Assembly: GCA_963580285.1 (NCBI GenBank)
Contig: OY757014.1
Span: forward strand, 100,628,072 to 100,692,071
Length of the DNA stretch: 64,000 nucleotides
Direction of reading: 5' to 3'
Origin: Lucinisca nassula
Taxonomy: Eukaryota; Mollusca; Bivalvia; Lucinida; Lucinidae
In this document: piece by piece, positions 10,454 to 20,825 of the stretch
How positions within the stretch are numbered: position 1 is the first letter of the stretch
Layout of the letters: each line of letters opens with the position of its first letter
The notes under the pieces: generated by a model
Seen by the model: the letters and a program-made list of their open reading frames with translations, nothing else
What the model was told of the DNA's origin: nothing
Databases searched by the model: none
Translations under genes and position numbers: made by a program

Positions 10454-10680
10454 GGTTAAAGGAAATGGATACACTTGGCGACTCCAGCAAAAGTATTTTT
10501 GTCTCCCATGTCAATAGGAGGAAAAAAATATGCTCCTTTAGAGCAAATTCTTTCCTTTAAGAGTAGACCCCTTTTTGTAAATGTGACATGGGTTATAGAA
10601 ACCGGGAGTCTCGAAAGTTGTCTATTTTTGAAAAATTTGGGAAAATCTGCCAGGTGTTCCGATTTCCCTTAAAAACATGT
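10454..10680 (-). mobile_element. Foldback element F (copy F2)
   Basis: The right end of F comes first (GTTAAAGGAAATGGATACAC) and the left end comes last (GTGTTCCGATTTCCCTTAAA). The central palindrome is decayed on one arm (GCTCCTTTAGAGCAAATTC). It lies with its left end facing F3, with C' between them. Confidence 0.65.
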
Positions 10681-10740
10681 CGCGGTAATTGCGGATCCAA
10701 TATTTTCGTTGCGTTTTGTTTTTATACATGCACACAGTTA

Positions 10741-11030
10741 GTGTTTGATTGTTTTGAGTTTTAACGTCCCCATCATTTTGGGGACGTTGCTACCAGGTTT
10801 GTGGGAATTTTACCCGACATTGATACGAAATGGCATCTTAAGCCTATACAACTCAAACAAACTGATAAAGTTTATATTCCGGGCCGGTCCGACTCGCACC
10901 ACTTTGACAGGGCGGGCTTTGATCTTCTAAGCGGCTTACCAGTACTCATGTTCTGTCGGTTTCAGCTCGACGTGGAAGCACCATGCATGCAGCCCAGTCT
11001 ATTTCTCTGCGCCTCGACTGGCGGGGACGC
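10741..11030 (-). mobile_element. Family C variant (C')
   Basis: This is a minus-strand C relative ending in TTTTAACGTCCCCATCATTT and starting CCCCGCCAGTCGAGGCGCAG on the minus strand. It lies between two inverted F copies. The same C' variant is the core of element G, so the two composites are related. Confidence 0.65.
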
Positions 11031-11067
11031 TATGTGCACACAGTATAAAGACTTAATTTGCATGGGT

Positions 11068-11312
11068 TTTTAAGAGGAATTGGAACACGTAGCACATTTT
11101 TCTGCCATTTGTCCAAGGGAGGCAACTTTCGAGACTTCTTGTTTGCTTTTTTTTTATAAACTCTCTCGAACTGAAAAAGGGATCTACTCTTAAAGGAAAG
11201 AATTTGCTCCTCCGGAGCTAATTCTTTCCTTTAAGTGTTGACCCCTATTGGCATGGGAGACAAAATACTTTTGAAGGAGTTGCCTCCCCTGAAGGTGTAC
11301 CCATTCCCCATA
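11068..11312 (+). mobile_element. Foldback element F (copy F3)
   Basis: The left end TTTTTAAGAGGAATTGGAAC, central palindrome at about 11195-11238 (GAATTTGCTCC/GGAGCTAATTC) and right end GGTGTACCCATTCCCC are all present. With F2 it forms a pair of inverted F copies around C'. Confidence 0.65.
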
Positions 11313-11423
11313 TGCAGGTCCGTAAATCACATAGCCAGCACCTTGGGTCGAAACCCGAAAAATGAGACACGTGTTGCAGAAAGAGTTACTCGGGGGAAAG
11401 CCGCGAAGTGAGAACATTTTAAA

Positions 11424-11660
11424 GGGAATGGGGACACCTTCAGGGGAGGCTCCTGCAAAAGTATTTTTGTCTCCCATGTCAAAAGGGGTCAACTCTTAAA
11501 GAAAGGAATTTGCTCCCGCGGAGCAAATTCTTTCCTTTAAGAGTAGACCCTTTTTACAGTGGGACAGGGGTTATAGAAAAGCGAACCGGAAGTCCCGAAA
11601 ATTGTCTCCCTTTGAAAAATGGCGGAAAAATCTGCCAGGTGTTCCCATTCCCCTTAAGGA
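11424..11660 (-). mobile_element. Foldback element F (copy F4)
   Basis: This is a complete minus-strand F with outer ends AAAGGGAATGGGGACACC and GGTGTTCCCATTCCCCTT. The centre GAATTTGCTCC-CGC-GGAGCAAATTC is a perfect hairpin tip. Confidence 0.7.
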
Positions 11661-11775
11661 AAAAGAATTTCAACATCATGTAAACAAGATGTTCAGTAGC
11701 CCGAACTCCTTTATGGCCGCCAAATTTTGTTCGAGACACGGGTAGTTTGAGCCACTGGGAGTAACATTACGATAA

Positions 11776-12086
11776 CACAGCTCGCCCCCGCCCATCGGGG
11801 CTTGAAGAATTATATGGGCTGCATGATGCTTCCACGCAGAGCTGAAACGGACCCGCACACGAGTAATGGCAAACCGTTAGAGGATCTAAGCCTGCCCAGG
11901 CAAAGCGGTGCGACTCGGACCGTCCATGCCTATAAACCATTTTGATTTCATTGGGCGACAGGGCTTGAGATGTCATTTCATCTCCATGTCAGGTAAAAGT
12001 CCCACAAAATTGGAAGCAACGTCTCCAAAATGGCCCATACAGTGTTGACGGGGACGTTAAACATCAAACCAAACAAATAAAAACAT
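11776..12086 (+). mobile_element. Family C SINE-like element
   Basis: This is a nearly complete plus-strand copy from CCCCGCCCATCGGGGCTTG to GTTGACGGGGACGTTAAACA, with a short A/C-rich tail. Confidence 0.8.
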
Positions 12087-12109
12087 CTCTCCTTTCTCTG
12101 GAACTAACA

Positions 12110-12310
12110 GTTTTCAATGAAAATGTTTGATATTTTTTCTTATTTCCTGTCCAAATATAGATTCCGGATGCTCGTTAGAATCGCCTCGATGAGGTGGTTC
12201 TAACGAGTACCTACACTTTATGTTTTTTTACACCCCGTAAATCACGTTTTTCACTAAATAAGGTGAGGTTTAGAGGGATGTTCATTATCTGGACTTGTTA
12301 ACTTGCTTTG
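12110..12310 (+). mobile_element. Degenerate family A element (A2)
   Basis: The palindrome TGCTCGTTAGAATCGCCTCG / ATGAGGTGGTTCTAACGAGT (about 12170-12207) is retained with its A-type flanks and the GGACTTGTTAACTTG end. The left end is not clear. Confidence 0.55.
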
Positions 12311-12724
12311 AACATAGATTGATAATTCTTCTAACGCTAACATTAAACTATATGAAAAATAGCTTGGCAAATGCATGTACATGAATTTCTAGATTCAACA
12401 AATGTCACATTTTAACATATGGCGTTGCTATTACACAGATCTAGCAGCATAATAGGAAAAAAACCTTTTATCAAACCTTCTGCTTTAATGCGCCGTCCTG
12501 AAAAAGGTAGGCTGTATAAGTATCATCTAAGCCAACAACTAGCATATGGCCGCTGCACCCCTCCTCCTTCCCCCCCCCCCCCCCCTGCTGCCCACAGGCC
12601 TCTGGTAGATGGGACAGCCAAACGTGCATCTGAAGAAAGTAAAGTCGCACTGACAACGGTGGTTGGTCGCTTGCTAAGGTCCAAAATTATGGACTGGTTC
12701 TCTCTAACACATGCCAACGTGCTT

Positions 12725-12812
12725 ATGACGTCTAAGCAACGTCGCATCAACGTCGATGCAATGTCATGACGTTATATCGGCGTGATTGCGACGTTGCTTA
12801 GAAGTCATTTGC
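12725..12812. repeat. Inverted repeat with GCAACGTCG core (family N)
   Basis: ATGACGTCTAAGCAACGTCG is mirrored by GCGACGTTGCTTAGAAGTCA around a 30-nt loop. Related sequence recurs at 53525-53590 and 54590-54790. It is probably a small decayed hairpin element. Confidence 0.5.
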
Positions 12813-13254
12813 CCGTTGGTATTTGTCGTCTAGATTTTTCTTAGTTTTATTTTGTTTTGGTTTGGTTATGGTTTTACGGCCCTTTCAACATTATTTCTCT
12901 TATTTCGAGTCGGTCGTTAATCAGAAGTTGGCGGAATCCGGAGTATCAGAAAAAACAATAACAAAACAACGAAACGCCTAACCTCGTTCGCATGCAATCC
13001 TTAGTTTGACATCACTCTTGACTCTAGAAGGGCATTGTCTATCGCGTATGATAATTTCTGAAAACTACGTTGTATATGTGCATTTCATTTCACGACACTT
13101 GCAAGTATTTTGATGCTGAATGTCCATTTCTTTACAAGCTGGCCAAGGAGACTTAAAAGGCTGCTACTCGGTTTGTAATCTAGACTCTGAAAATTGGCAA
13201 CAAGTAATATGCAGTTGTTTCCAGTGTAATTCGCATGCTTTACTTATATTAAGC
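12813..13254. other. No gene recognised
   Basis: A fragment TACGGCCCTTTCAACATTAT with trailing CCGGAGTATCAG (12875-12950) resembles sequence at 40630-40720 and 25345, so a short dispersed repeat is likely. No gene is seen. Confidence 0.4.
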
Positions 13255-14674
13255 GTGATTGGCAGATTGAGCCAGTTGTAGACCCAGTGTCATATGATTG
13301 GCAGATTGAGCCAGTTGCAGACCCCAGTGTTATATGAATGGCAGATTGAGCTAGTTGTAGACCCCAGGGTTATATGGTAGGCAGATTGAGCCAGTTGTAG
13401 ACCCCAGTGTTTTATGATTGGCAGATTGAGTCATTTGTAGACCACAGTGTTATTTGATTGGCAGATTGGGCCAATTTTAGACCCCAGTGTTTTATGATTG
13501 GCAGATTGAGCCAGTTGTAGATCCCAGTGATATATGATTGGCAGATTGAGCCAGTTGTAGCCCCCAGTGTTATATGATTGGCAGATTGAGCCAGTTGTAG
13601 TCCCCAGTGTTATATGATTGGCAGATTGAGCCAGTTGTAGTCCCAAGAGTTATATGAATGGCAGATTGAGCCAGTTGTAGACCACAGTGTTATATGATTG
13701 GCAGATTGAGCCAGTTGTAGACTCTAGTATTATATGATTGACAGATTGAGGCAATTTTAGACCCCGGTATTTCATGAGTGGCAGATTGAGCCAGTTGTAG
13801 ACCCCAGTGTTATATGATTGGCAGATTGAACCAGTTGTAGTCCCCAGTGTCATATGAATGACAGATTGAGCCAGTTGAAGATTCCAGTATTATATGGTTG
13901 GCAGATTGATCTAATTAAGGTCCTAGTGTTATATGATTGGCAGATTGAGCCAGTTGTAGACCCCAGTGTTATATCATTGGCAGATTTAGCCAGTTGTAGC
14001 CCCTAGTGTTATATGATTGACAGATTTAGCCAGTTTTAGACCCTAGTGTTATATGGTTGGCAGATTGAACCAATTGTAAATTCCAGTGTTATATGATTGG
14101 CAGATTGAGCAAGTTGTAGACCCAGTATTTTATGAATGGCAGATTGAGCCAGTTGTAGACATTGGTGTTTTATGATTGGCAGATTGAGCCAGTTGTAGAC
14201 CACAGTGTAATATGATTGGCAGATTGAGCCAATCGTAGACCCTAGTGTTATATAATTGGCAGATTGAGCCAGTTATAGATCTCAGTGTTATAGGATTGAC
14301 AGACTGAGCCAGTTGTAGGTCCTAGTGTTATATGATAGGCAGACTGATCCAGTTGTGGACCCTAGTGTTATACGATTGGCAGATCGGGCCAATTTTAGAC
14401 CACGGTGTTTTATGATTGGCACATTGAGCCAGTTATAGACCCTAGTGTTATATGTTTGGCAGATTGAGCGAGTTGTAAACCCAGTTAAATTAATGGCAGA
14501 TTGAGCCAGAATTAGACCCCAGTGTTAAATGATTGGCATACTGAGCCAGTTGTAGACCTCAATGTTATATGATGGGTGATTGAGCCAGTGATGACGCCAG
14601 TGTTATATGATTGGCAGATTGAACCATTTGTAGACGACAGTATTATATGATTGGCAGATTGACCCAGTTGTAGA
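13255..14674 (+). repeat. 40-bp minisatellite, about 35 units
   Basis: The unit is ATTGGCAGATTGAGCCAGTT followed by GTAGACCCCAGTGTTATATG. Divergence between units is modest and there are no unique spacers. It ends exactly at the palindrome centre of a family B half-element (14674). The minus-strand open frames with LNLPIIYH-type repeats are products of the period. Confidence 0.95.
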
Positions 14675-14814
14675 GGCAGTTCTAACGAGTACCCACAATC
14701 TATATTTTAGAGCAGAAATAAGAAAAATAAGGTTTACCCCCTGTAAACCCCAGTTTCACTATATAAAAGTTGGGTTCGAGGGGGTCAAAACTATATAGGC
14801 GTGTTTTCGTGATG
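14674..14814 (-). mobile_element. Half of a family B hairpin element (B2)
   Basis: The element runs from GGCAGTTCTAACGAGTACCC to the terminus GGCGTGTTTTCGTGATG (ends 14814). The other half is missing; the minisatellite abuts the break at the palindrome centre. Confidence 0.7.
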
Positions 14815-15484
14815 GACTTATAATGCAGAAAATGTTTCCCGATCGACTTTTTATCCTTACCTCTATGTAAATGTTATGTACGTTACCAAAATATCTGGCC
14901 CTATATAACTTTTCTTATGGACTATATACCATTTGAGTCATTTAAGAGTTTTATTATTATTTTATATTTAAGTTCCTGCTGAAAAAATGATCTGACTGTG
15001 TTTCCAAGTTTGCGTATTCAAGAGCTTGACCTCATTTTAAAGTGTGTTGCACACATTACCTTCTTGTGATCTTCTTGTGACAGAAAAATACTCGGTATCA
15101 GTGTAACGTATGCAACGGACATGCAAATTAGACGGAAAAGTTGGCTTCAACCAGCTAGTTCCAAAAATGGTTAATGCCATAATATAAAGCTATTATATAA
15201 TCACCCAAGTTTATTGTATTTGTGACAAAATGTAACATATATACATAAAAAACTTTTTCTTCACTGACTAACAACATATATTGGAAGTTTGGCCGGATAG
15301 TTTGGATGTTACGTTTGTTTGCAAGTGAACATCAAATAAAAAATTCTTCCATTTGATGTTATGCTTGCAAGCCACTCAACAGCAAGCCACTCAACTTAAA
15401 AGTACCCCACTATTTATTTCCTGAAATTATAAAATCACGGGTCAATATAAAAAGGTAAACAGGAATGAGGACTTGTCAGTTTGT
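14815..15484. other. No gene recognised
   Basis: AT-rich. A short inverted pair (GTGAACATCAAATAAAAAA / TTCCATTTGATGTTATGCTT) is seen near 15330-15360. No coding or RNA gene is supported. Confidence 0.4.
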
Positions 15485-15938
15485 GTTGAGGGTTTACGTC
15501 CCCGTCAACGTTGTTTAGGTGGTTTTGGAGACGAGACGTTGCGTACGATTTTGTGGTAACTGTGCCCGACATGAGATAAAATGACATCTCAAGATCTCCC
15601 GTACAAAGAAATCGCTAGAAACGGTTCGAGTCGCACCACTATGCCTTGGCGCTTCGCGGACTTAGACCTCCCAAGCGGTTCAAAGTACTCAAATGTTCGG
15701 TCTGTTTCAGCGTTGCCCAGTCTACTTCTCTACGCCCGGACGAATTAGGGAAGTATTGTTTGATTTGCGGTTCAACGCCCCCCCCCCCTCAACGCTTTAT
15801 AGGTCATTTGGAGACACAGCCCCAGTTTTGTGGGACTTTAAACCGACTTTGAGATGAGAGCCCTTCCGCCCAATAAAACCAACTGCATTTACATGTGTGG
15901 TCGATCCGACTCGCACCACTTTGCCACTTTGCCTGCAA
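15485..15938 (-). mobile_element. Two adjoining family C copies
   Basis: A diverged minus-strand C (15485-15748) is followed by a second C start (TTGATTTGCGGTTCAACGCC, about 15757) that runs to CCACTTTGCCTG, where repeat E interrupts it. The missing part of C (AAGCGGTTGACCAGTA ... CCAAGCCCCCGCC) resumes at 18123. Confidence 0.65.
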
Positions 15939-16474
15939 CAAGGTCTATCGGAACCCGAATTTTATGGTGACTTAGTATATAAATTTAGAAAAATTTATAA
16001 CCGCAATGCCTTCAGCACCCAATTTCGTAAAATCATTCTTCGATATAAATAGATTGGGTACAACATAAATGTTATACAACAGACTGCGTGCGTGGTAGTT
16101 AACCCAATCACGGTTGACAACTTTGCTTCCCTCTTTAATTGCACGCCGGTGGGTCAGGCCTCAGATTCTATGACGGTTCCAACGTAAAAGCTTATGTTGG
16201 TTGGTACCTGATGCTCTGTCTCTGGTCGGGTCCATCGCAGTCTAACTGTTTGTTTTCTTTTGCTCCAGCATTTCTGTTGTTTCTTGCTGTCGAGTCCTCG
16301 CCGTTGTTTCATCTCTGTGGTTGTTTGATTTTTGTGTTCACGGAAATGTTGCACTGGTGAGTTAGGAGGCCTTCATGCGGACTGAACAAATTATTTGTCT
16401 TAATCGCGACGGACGTAAGGGCGAGGATTGTGGCCACGTAAAATCGGTTTAAGCCGTTTCCGCTGACCGTTCCA

Positions 16475-16944
16475 ATAAAAATCAAAAATGTGTTCCTTTA
16501 AGAGCAATGAAAACATTCATAAGAAAGAAGATGGGTCATACTACGTAGTTTCGGCTAATAAAGCCTCATCAGTGACCCTGTAATGATCCGGCAAAGAAAG
16601 CCAGAGGAAACATACTGCAATTTTGCGAATTTCGAATAGGCAGTCGATACAAAGACTGATATAAATCAAAATGGGGTCAAAATAATTAAAAACCTGTCTA
16701 GAATATGAGTCTAAACCAATAATTTATTTCTGATTTCTCAGAATATTCACGCTGATCTCAAAGGACCAAAAGTAAAATATAAACTGCACTATGGTAGATG
16801 TACGGGGAGACGTTTTACGGCCGCCACACGGCACAACACCAGCTGCAGTGAAGGCAAATAAAAATCAAAAATGTGTTCCTTTAAGAGCAATGAAAACATT
16901 CATTAGAAAGAAGATGGGTCATACTACGTAGTTTCGGCTAATAA
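16475..16944 (-). mobile_element. Hammerhead-bearing retroelement, retrozyme-like (D1)
   Basis: Two direct repeats of about 88 bp (16475-16562 and 16856-16944, each with AAAAATCAAAAATGTGTTCC and CTACGTAGTTTCGGCTAATA) lie 373 bp apart. Each carries hammerhead sequence on the minus strand; the first is complete (16533-16578), the second is cut within stem II at the element end. E copy 2 gives the empty site (CCGTTCCAAGGCGGTTC near 17880), which defines both ends to within 1-2 bp. There is no coding capacity. Known animal retrozymes and Penelope-like elements show this layout of a short repeat with type I hammerheads. A 373-nt circular or linear RNA monomer is the predicted product. Confidence 0.75.
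16533..16578 (-). ncRNA. Type I hammerhead ribozyme, intact core (HHR-D1)
   Basis: Read on the minus strand: stem I GGGUCA, core CUGAUGA, stem II GGCU-UUAUU-AGCC, core GAAA, stem III CUACGUAG, then UA and the stem I partner UGACCC. Every invariant core base is present and the cleavage triplet is GUA. Stem III is a perfect 8-base palindrome with no loop, so a single molecule cannot close it. That predicts dimeric cleavage, as known for hammerheads of Penelope-like elements and other metazoan repeats with minimal stem III. Confidence 0.85.
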
Positions 16945-17286
16945 AGCGGTTCTTCTGTCGCGGTTTATTTTTGTTATGGTTTGTCTTTGTGCGTTTGTGT
17001 CGCTTTTATTATTTTATTTTGTATAGCCTATTCGCCATTTTGTGGGAAAGTAACTGTCCTTTTGGCTTTCCGCTGTTGGTGTTTCCGTTGGGGTCTGTTG
17101 CTTCATGTGTGTGTTTCTTTCCCTTTGGTGTCTCTGATGGGAGCTGTGGGTTAATTGTATCAATTCCTGTTGATTGCCTCTACTTCTATTTTGCATGGTT
17201 AGGCTTAACTACGCAAAGTCTTTTCAAAATTCTATAGTCTTCATTCCGATTTAATTCAGTGTTGGACTTAAATCTCTTCTGTAACA

Positions 17287-18118
17287 AGGTCTATCGGAAC
17301 CAGAATTTTATGGTGACTTAGTATATAAATTCAGAAAAGTATATAAACGCAACAGCACCTAATTTCGTAAAATCATTCTTCGATATAAAAAGATAGAGTA
17401 CAACATAAACGTTATACGACAGACTACATGCATGGTAGTTAACCAAAATCACGGTTGACAACTTTGCTTCCCTCTTTAATTGCACGCCGGTGGGTCAGGC
17501 CTCAGATTCTATGACTGTTCCATGGCGCGTAAAGACTTACTGAGAATTAGAGAGTATCTAATTTTATGTAGTGTTGGTTGGTGCCAGATGCTCTGTGTCT
17601 GGCCGGGCCAGTCGGAGTCTTACTGTTGGTCTTCCTTTGCTCTAGCATTTCAGTTGTTTCTTGCTGGCGAGTCCTCACCGTTGTTTCATCTCTGTTGTTG
17701 TCTGATTTTTGTGTTCACGGAAATGTTGCACTGATGAGTTAGGAGGCCTTAATGCTGACTGAACATATTATTTGTCTAAATCGCGACGGAAAAAAGGGCG
17801 AGGATTGTGGCCACGTCAAATCGATTTAACCCCACCCGCACACACACACGCCCCCAGTGGAATTCGTTTCACTGACCGTTCCAAGGCGGTTCTTCTGTCG
17901 TGGTTTATTTTTGTTATGGTTTGTCTTTGAGTGTGTGTGAATCGCTTATATCATTTTGTTTTGGATAGCGAATTGGCCATTTTGTGGGAAATTAACTGTC
18001 CTTTTGGCTTTTCGCTATTGATGTTTCCATTAGGGTCTAGTTGTTCTTTCCCTTTGGTGTCTCTGATTGGGAGCTGTGGATTAACTGTATTGATTCCTGC
18101 CTTCACTTCTACTTTAGA
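17287..18118 (+). repeat. Repeat E, copy 2
   Basis: This is colinear with E copy 1 and, by eye, about 85-90% identical. It lacks the hammerhead insertion (CACTGACCGTTCCAAGGCGG at about 17871-17890) and has an extra CACACACACGCCCCC stretch near 17840. It ends where the host C element resumes. Confidence 0.7.
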
Positions 18119-18215
18119 CCCTGTAAGCGGTTGACCAGTAGATGTACCCATGCACGGTCGATTTCAGCTCTGTATGGGAGCACCATAAAGCCAATTTCCA
18201 AGCCCCCGCCAAATT
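18119..18215 (-). mobile_element. Distal part of the family C element hosting E
   Basis: CCCTGTAAGCGGTTGACCAG to TTCCAAGCCCCCGCC is the portion of C missing at 15938. This shows that the two E copies sit inside one C. Confidence 0.6.
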
Positions 18216-18225
18216 GGAGGAGTAA

Positions 18226-18547
18226 ACCGATAACACACCCGTGGGACATAGAGCAATTTTTTCACATCTCCAAAATGGTACTTTTCTGGTGAAAATCTGT
18301 GATATTTTTTCTAATTTTTACAGCAAACATAGGTTGAGGGTGCTCGTTAGAACCGCCTCATTAAGGTGGTTCTATGTTTGAGGGTGCTCGTTAGAACCGC
18401 CTCATTAAGGCGGTTCTAACAAGTACCAACAACCTATGTCTTGGAGCAAAAATAGGACAAATAATGTATACCCCTGTAAACCCAAGTTTTCTGTGTATAA
18501 AGTGGGGTTTAGTTGGGTATTCATTTTACGGACTTGTTTACGTGTTG
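18226..18547 (+). mobile_element. Family A hairpin element with duplicated palindrome (A3)
   Basis: The ends CGATAACACACCCGTG and GGACTTGTTTACGTG are A termini. The central palindrome occurs twice: TGCTCGTTAGAACCGCCTCA starts at 18341 and again at 18386, with ATTAAGGTGGTTCTA between them. It is an internal duplication of about 45 bp at the hairpin tip. Confidence 0.75.
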
Positions 18548-18619
18548 TTACCGTCGGAAATTTCATTTTCCGGTGTCGCATCAGAGGCATTTGCGACCGA
18601 CAAACGACGATTTTCAGCT

Positions 18620-18990
18620 TTAGTTGTGATTTGTTGAGTAATAACTCACCGTTTGGAGGTCAGTTGTAAAGTAGATAGATTCACTAGCGCGTAGCGCGCT
18701 TGATTTGTCTTATAGTCTATATTTACAATTGACCGACAAACTGTGATTTATTACTCAACAAATCACAAAGATTACAGCTGATCTATTTTGATTCTAACGC
18801 GCTGAAAATAAAATCGGCAATAATGTTGTAAAAGTGTGTCTGCTCGTCATGCTCGTAGTCCAACTTTTTAACAGCCAAATTCCTGCTGTATAGATACAAG
18901 GACGTCAAATCGTTTGTCTCTACACATAGGTCACATTATACCCAAATTGGATGAAGTACGTAGAATTATCATATGACGTCGCGTCTGAGA
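18620..18990 (+). mobile_element. Foldback element J (copy J2)
   Basis: TGTGATTTGTTGAGTAATAA and GGAGGTCAGTTGTAAAGTAG are mirrored by TACAATTGACCGACAAACTG and TTATTACTCAACAAATCACA, with GCGCGTAGCGCGC near the tip. The downstream GCTGATCTATTTTGATTCTA matches J1. Confidence 0.7.
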
Positions 18991-19185
18991 GTGTAATAAC
19001 GTCATGTAATATTTTCGATAATCCACTAGTGGATAAAATATGCAAATTAGCTAGATACGTCCCGTAACGTTACATGTACAACGTCCTTATTGACGTCGTG
19101 TTTACTAATGGCGGAATATTGACATTTTTGTAAAGAAACGTGAATAAAATGCGTTATAAATGTCATATGATAAATAGAATCTTGC

Positions 19186-19317
19186 ATTCGTGCTCGTTTA
19201 TTATTAAATTTATTAAACTCGTTGAGGAAAGGGGATAAAATGTTCGGCAAAGCCTCGCATTTTATCCCTTTTCCTCAACTCGTTTAATAAATTCAATAAT
19301 ACATGAGCACTCATGTA
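19186..19317. repeat. Foldback hairpin K
   Basis: Arms of about 58 nt (TTTATTAAACTCGTTGAGGA, AAGGGGATAAAATG and complements) surround a 15-nt loop, TTCGGCAAAGCCTCG. One copy is present in the window. Confidence 0.75.
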
Positions 19318-19340
19318 AGATCCTCTATAAAAAAAAAGAA

Positions 19341-20350
19341 GTGTCTCCTGACAACCGGTTGTCAGGAGCATTTTTGCTATCAAAAATGCTCCTGACAACC
19401 AGCAATATTTTTCCAATAAAAACGAATGAGATTAGTGTTATTTTTGTTACCTTGTCCTTGATACATGTTCAATGCTTTTTTGTCATTTTTTTTGTTTTGT
19501 CATGAACTTTATTCATGTAATTTTTATTCAGATTTTTTTTTATTTTGGAATAAATTCCAAGAATGGAATCAATAAAATTCTGGGCTATTATTTTTGTAAT
19601 TTGTAATTGCAATTTTAGTGTGCAGTTATCATAATCTTGATCTGTACTCTCCACTGTAGTTAATGATGTGGGTATTCATTGAATTGTTGTTATTCTAATT
19701 AATATTGCAACATACAGGGCAGTCCCTTTATACCTCTATGTTTGGGATGCATAGAACATGGCCGTGTTATAAGTGAACCACATTATAAAGGGATATTTTT
19801 ATACAGAAATTATTGTAAAATGACAATTTGGGAAGCAAGGCCTGGCCGTGTTATAACCAAAATCGTGTTATAATGAGTAGAGTACTAAAGGGACTGCCCT
19901 GTACATGTATCTTGTTGTGGAAAAAAAATAAAAAATTATCATTAACATATATTAACTTTTGCAGCATAAGATACAATTGTGAAATACAATGACTGATATG
20001 TTTATTGGCTGATAATCTGATATTTTTCTAATTTCTTCTCTAAAAGGAAATTTATGACATGTTATTTTCCAAAGCACTCAAGAAAAATGGCCCCTGTATT
20101 TATTTGGTATTTATTTTCAGGAATAAATAAAACATTTAATTCAGCAAATATCATATGTTTTTCCTCTTTTATTTTCAATCCAGTAGTTATGTTAAAATAC
20201 CAAAAGAAGACAAAAGATATTAAACATGTTTCAAGAAACTTAAAATACTGGGTTAAGTAACCAAAATAATGCATATATAGCAGACTTTTATTGGAAAATA
20301 TTGCTGGTTGTCAGCAAAAATGCTCCTGACAACCGGTTGTCAGGAGACGC
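19341..20350. mobile_element. TIR element L, about 1.0 kb
   Basis: The inverted ends are GTGTCTCCTGACAACC ... and ... GGTTGTCAGGAGACGC. Each end contains the perfect palindrome CTCCTGACAACC plus its complement (19345-19368, 20323-20346), followed by AGCATTTTTGCT and CCAGCAATATTTTCCAATA, for about 70 bp of inverted repeat. The left end has an additional inverted copy of TGCTCCTGACAACC. The interior is AT-rich, has no transposase frame and holds a smaller MITE (19715-19901). Confidence 0.7.
19715..19901. mobile_element. Pogo/Tigger-like MITE M inside L
   Basis: The 16-bp inverted ends CAGGGCAGTCCCTTTA and TAAAGGGACTGCCCTG are flanked by TA on both sides (19713-19714, 19902-19903). The interior shows a second inverted GGCCGTGTTATAA pair. 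The TIR start CAGGGCAGTCCC with TA duplication fits the pogo/Tigger branch of Tc1/mariner; that assignment is by motif only. Confidence 0.7.
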
Positions 20351-20825
20351 AGCCTAAAAAAAATCCACCCGTATTGTATCTTGTTAGTTTCCTCCCTTCC
20401 TGGTATCAGATCCGCTAGAAGGGTAAAACATAGTATTTATTGTCATGTTCCGTTATGTGTAGTTAATAAAACATGCTGTAGAAACAAAACAAAACAACAA
20501 CAAACAAAAAAAAAAAAAACTTTCGAAAAGACCATTTTGGCTTCCATATTGAAGAGAAATAACTATTTCATTACAGAACCTCATCACATGTAGCCTCTTA
20601 TACCAAAATAATTTTCTCACTGGTAATTAGTAACACCGGACATTCGAGGTGATGACAGGAAATAAAATATTTAGTCGGTTGGAGTTTAGTTTGAAAAAGT
20701 ATATTGTTTATATCCGTTGGAGGAGATAAATAATAAATAACTTAACTATATAGAAACAATTGATCAGAATCGGTAGAACCGTTCGTTTTATATACTAACT
20801 TGAACAGTTAATACACCGGTTAGTA

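Larger units (their letters stand above)
15938..17240 (+). repeat. Repeat E, copy 1, carrying a hammerhead element
   Basis: About 830 bp of E sequence (AACAAGGTCTATCGGAACC ... CTCTACTTCTATTTTGCATG), interrupted at 16475-16944 by a hammerhead element. E copy 2 at 17287 is the same sequence without that interruption. A third, partial E lies reversed at 28343. No long open frame is conserved between copies, so it is probably a non-coding mobile element of unknown class. Confidence 0.65.

Noticed and set aside
12419..12769. 116-codon frame
   Set aside because: It spans a C-run and the family N hairpin and has no recognisable domain. The overlapping opposite-strand frames are equally plausible.
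13255..14674. Regular repeats resembling a CRISPR array
   Set aside because: The units are 40 bp with no conserved-repeat/unique-spacer alternation and no cas genes, and the context is animal-like. It is a minisatellite.
16475..16944. Small LTR retrotransposon or solo-LTR pair, from the 88-bp direct repeats
   Set aside because: There are no TG...CA ends, primer binding site or polypurine tract, and both repeats carry hammerhead sequence. A retrozyme-like element explains it better.
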